Notes under the pieces: generated by a model
Seen by the model: the letters and a program-made list of their open reading frames with translations, nothing else
Databases searched by the model: none
Told to the model about the DNA's origin: nothing
Assembly: GCF_016765775.1 (NCBI RefSeq)
Contig: NZ_JAESVN010000002.1
Location: forward strand, 124,001 to 188,000
Direction: 5' to 3'
From: Szabonella alba
GTDB lineage: Bacteria > Pseudomonadota > Alphaproteobacteria > Rhodobacterales > Rhodobacteraceae
DNA: 64,000 bases
Program-made: the position numbers and the translations under genes
Shown here: positions 62,396-64,000 of the stretch, piece after piece
Numbering within the stretch: position 1 is the first letter of the stretch
Layout of the letters: each line of letters begins with the position of its first letter

Positions 62396-63916
62396 ATGCA
62401 CGCGATCAAGCCTGTCGTTCTTTGCATCCTTGACGGCTGGGGCCTGTCCGACCGGACCGAGGCCAATGCCCCCCATCTGGCCGCAACACCCAATTTTGAC
62501 CGGCTGATGGCGACCTGTCCGCATGCGACGCTCATCACCCATGGCCCCGATGTCGGGTTGCCGCGCGGGCAGATGGGCAATTCCGAAGTGGGCCATACCA
62601 ATATCGGCGCGGGCCGCGTGGTGGCGATGGATCTGGGCGCCATTGATCTGGCCATCGAAGAGGGCAGTTTCGCGCAGAACCCGGCGCTGCGGGATTTCAT
62701 CGACCGGCTGAAAGCCTCGGGCGGGGTGGCGCATCTGATGGGGGTTGCGTCGGATGGCGGCGTGCATGGGCATCTGACGCATGTTCTGGCCGCGATGCAG
62801 ACGATTGCGGCGGCGGGCGTGCCGGTGGTGCTGCATGCCGTGACCGACGGGCGCGACGTTGCCCCCAGTTCAGCCCCCGGGTTCATCGACCGGTTGCAGA
62901 CCGAAATGCCCCCGGGCGCGCGCATCGGCACGGTTATCGGGCGCTATTGGGCCATGGATCGCGACAACCGCTGGGACCGGGTGGAACGCGCCTTTGCGGC
63001 GATGGTCGCGGCAAAAGGCGAAGGGGCGGAAACCGCCGCCGCAGCCGTGGCCAACGCTCATGCGCGGGGGGAGACGGATGAATTCATCGCCCCCACGGTG
63101 ATCGGGGATTATTCGGGTGCGCGTGATGGCGACGGTTTCTTCTGCCTGAATTTCCGCGCTGACCGCGCACGGGAAATCCTGCTGGCGCTGGGGCAACCGG
63201 GCTTTGATGGGTTCGACGCCGCGGCCCGTCCCCGCTGGGCCGCGATGCTGGGGATGGTCGATTATTCCACGATGCATGACGGGTTCATGACCACCGCCTA
63301 TCCGAAACAACAGATCGTCAACACGCTTGGCGAATGGGTGGCGGCGCAGGGGCGGCGGCAGTTCCGGCTGGCCGAGACCGAGAAATATCCGCATGTGACC
63401 TTTTTCCTGAACGGCGGCAAGGAAGTGCCCGAGGCGGGGGAGGAGCGCGCCATGCCGAAATCGCCGAAAGTCGCGACCTATGACTTGCAACCGGAAATGA
63501 GCGCGCCGGAAGTGACCGACCGTCTGGTTGAGGCCATCGACGCGGGGTTCGATCTGATCGTGGTGAATTTCGCCAATCCCGACATGGTGGGCCATACCGG
63601 CGATCTGGCCGCCGCCATCGCCGCCTGTGAGGCGGTGGACAAGGGCCTTGGCCGCGCACTGGCGGCGCTGAAGGCGGCGGGCGGGGCGATGATCGTCACC
63701 GCCGATCACGGCAATTGCGAAATGATGGTCGATCCGGTGACCGGCGGGCCGCATACCGCCCATACGCTGAACCCCGTTCCCGTCATCCTGACCGGCGGGC
63801 CTGCGGGCGCGTCTTTACGCGACGGGCGGCTGGCCGATCTGGCGCCCACGGTGCTGGCGCTGATGGGTCTGCCGCAACCGCCCGAGATGACCGGGCAAAG
63901 CCTGATCGCCCCGTGA
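62396..63916 (+). CDS. gpmI: 2,3-bisphosphoglycerate-independent phosphoglycerate mutase
   Basis: A 506-residue Mn-dependent glycolytic enzyme interconverting 3- and 2-phosphoglycerate. CILDGWGLSDR near 12 carries the first metal Asp, MGNSEVGHTNIGAGR near 61 has the phosphoserine nucleophile, HAVTDGRDVAPSSAPGF is near 148, FRADRAREIL near 257, and IVTADHGNCEMM near 435. AAGGAG at 62381-62386 precedes ATG 62396. The stop overlaps the GTG of the next gene. Confidence 0.95.
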   Translation: MHAIKPVVLCILDGWGLSDRTEANAPHLAATPNFDRLMATCPHATLITHGPDVGLPRGQMGNSEVGHTNIGAGRVVAMDLGAIDLAIEEGSFAQNPALRDFIDRLKASGGVAHLMGVASDGGVHGHLTHVLAAMQTIAAAGVPVVLHAVTDGRDVAPSSAPGFIDRLQTEMPPGARIGTVIGRYWAMDRDNRWDRVERAFAAMVAAKGEGAETAAAAVANAHARGETDEFIAPTVIGDYSGARDGDGFFCLNFRADRAREILLALGQPGFDGFDAAARPRWAAMLGMVDYSTMHDGFMTTAYPKQQIVNTLGEWVAAQGRRQFRLAETEKYPHVTFFLNGGKEVPEAGEERAMPKSPKVATYDLQPEMSAPEVTDRLVEAIDAGFDLIVVNFANPDMVGHTGDLAAAIAACEAVDKGLGRALAALKAAGGAMIVTADHGNCEMMVDPVTGGPHTAHTLNPVPVILTGGPAGASLRDGRLADLAPTVLALMGLPQPPEMTGQSLIAP

Positions 63917-63948
63917 TCCGCCCCGTGATCCGCCGCGTGATCCGTCCT
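63913..63948 (+). repeat. 12-nt tandem repeat at the gpmI / next-gene junction
   Basis: GTGATCCGCCCC (63913-63924), GTGATCCGCCGC (63925-63936) and GTGATCCGTCCT (63937-63948) are three 12-nt units. Each offers a GTG start in the same frame, and the first contains the gpmI stop. Confidence 0.8.
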
Positions 63949-64000
63949 CTGTTCCGGGCGGCGGCCCTTGCCCTGACGATTGGTCTTCCGGGTGCGACGG
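63913..64000 (+). CDS. 5' end of a secreted protein, probably EnvC/M23-type murein hydrolase activator
   Basis: Open from GTG 63913 (overlapping the gpmI stop) to the window edge; 29 codons are visible. The peptide is a basic start (IRPVIRRVIRPLFR) and a hydrophobic stretch (AAALALTIGLPGAT), that is, a signal peptide. Three GTG codons 12 nt apart (63913, 63925, 63937) are all in frame because of a 12-nt tandem repeat, so the true start is ambiguous. In Rhodobacteraceae an envC-like gene usually follows gpmI; that identity is inferred from synteny. Confidence 0.55.
   Translation, partial: MIRPVIRRVIRPLFRAAALALTIGLPGAT

Overview
The window is high-GC (about two thirds by eye), densely coded chromosomal DNA from an alphaproteobacterium, most likely family Rhodobacteraceae/Paracoccaceae (a Paracoccus- or Rhodobacter-like organism). 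The best evidence is the divergent regB / senC-regA-hvrA redox-regulator locus next to ahcY, the tsaE-amgK-murU-addB-addA-trxA run, and the hspQ / gpmI / envC-like end. No rRNA, tRNA, CRISPR array, transposase or phage gene is visible.

Layout. 1-2.5 kb: a type VI secretion effector-immunity island (glycine-zipper plus Ntox15/Tde-type DNase, Tdi1-like immunity protein, two short unknown genes). 2.6-6.7 kb: a tripartite tricarboxylate transporter (tctC, tctB, tctA) coupled to a shikimate-dehydrogenase-like gene. 7-12.2 kb: a Zur-box-preceded COG0523 metallochaperone GTPase, a DUF6525 gene, dadA, a 1-Cys peroxiredoxin and an aldehyde dehydrogenase. 12.5-17.8 kb: a catabolic unit (KDG-kinase-like pfkB, RraA-like aldolase, BKACE/DUF849, lambda-crystallin-type dehydrogenase) divergent from a GntR/FCD regulator and an SDR, with a perfect 19-bp palindrome between them. 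17.8-24.5 kb: the widespread but unexplained transglutaminase / ATP-grasp-alpha-E / DUF2126 trio. 24.8-28 kb: aspartase, LysR regulator, divergent SDR.

28-44.5 kb is conserved housekeeping: trxA, addA, addB, murU-like, amgK-like and tsaE genes with 2-10 nt junctions, a membrane PAS protein, then the RegB/SenC/RegA/HvrA redox system, an HD-domain phosphohydrolase and ahcY. 44.5-48.9 kb holds small single genes (methyltransferase, DUF2853, Ser/Thr-type phosphatase, ketoglutarate-semialdehyde dehydrogenase, ABM monooxygenase). 48.9-57.9 kb is a second accessory catabolic cluster: a spermidine/putrescine-type ABC transporter, a LysR regulator, and a divergent M20 amidohydrolase / DDAH-like guanidino hydrolase / FAD dehydrogenase operon. 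57.9-64 kb returns to ordinary genes: DUF1801, glycosyltransferase, lolA, an SLT lipoprotein, an AEC transporter, hspQ, gpmI and the start of a secreted protein, probably EnvC-like.

The best leads for something undescribed are: a two-copy intergenic element whose two hairpins carry compensatory base changes (6731-6858 and 12336-12460); the BKACE/RraA/KDG-kinase unit with its palindromic operator; the ABC-M20-DDAH-FAD cluster; and recurrent 12-16-nt tandem duplications at gene ends.
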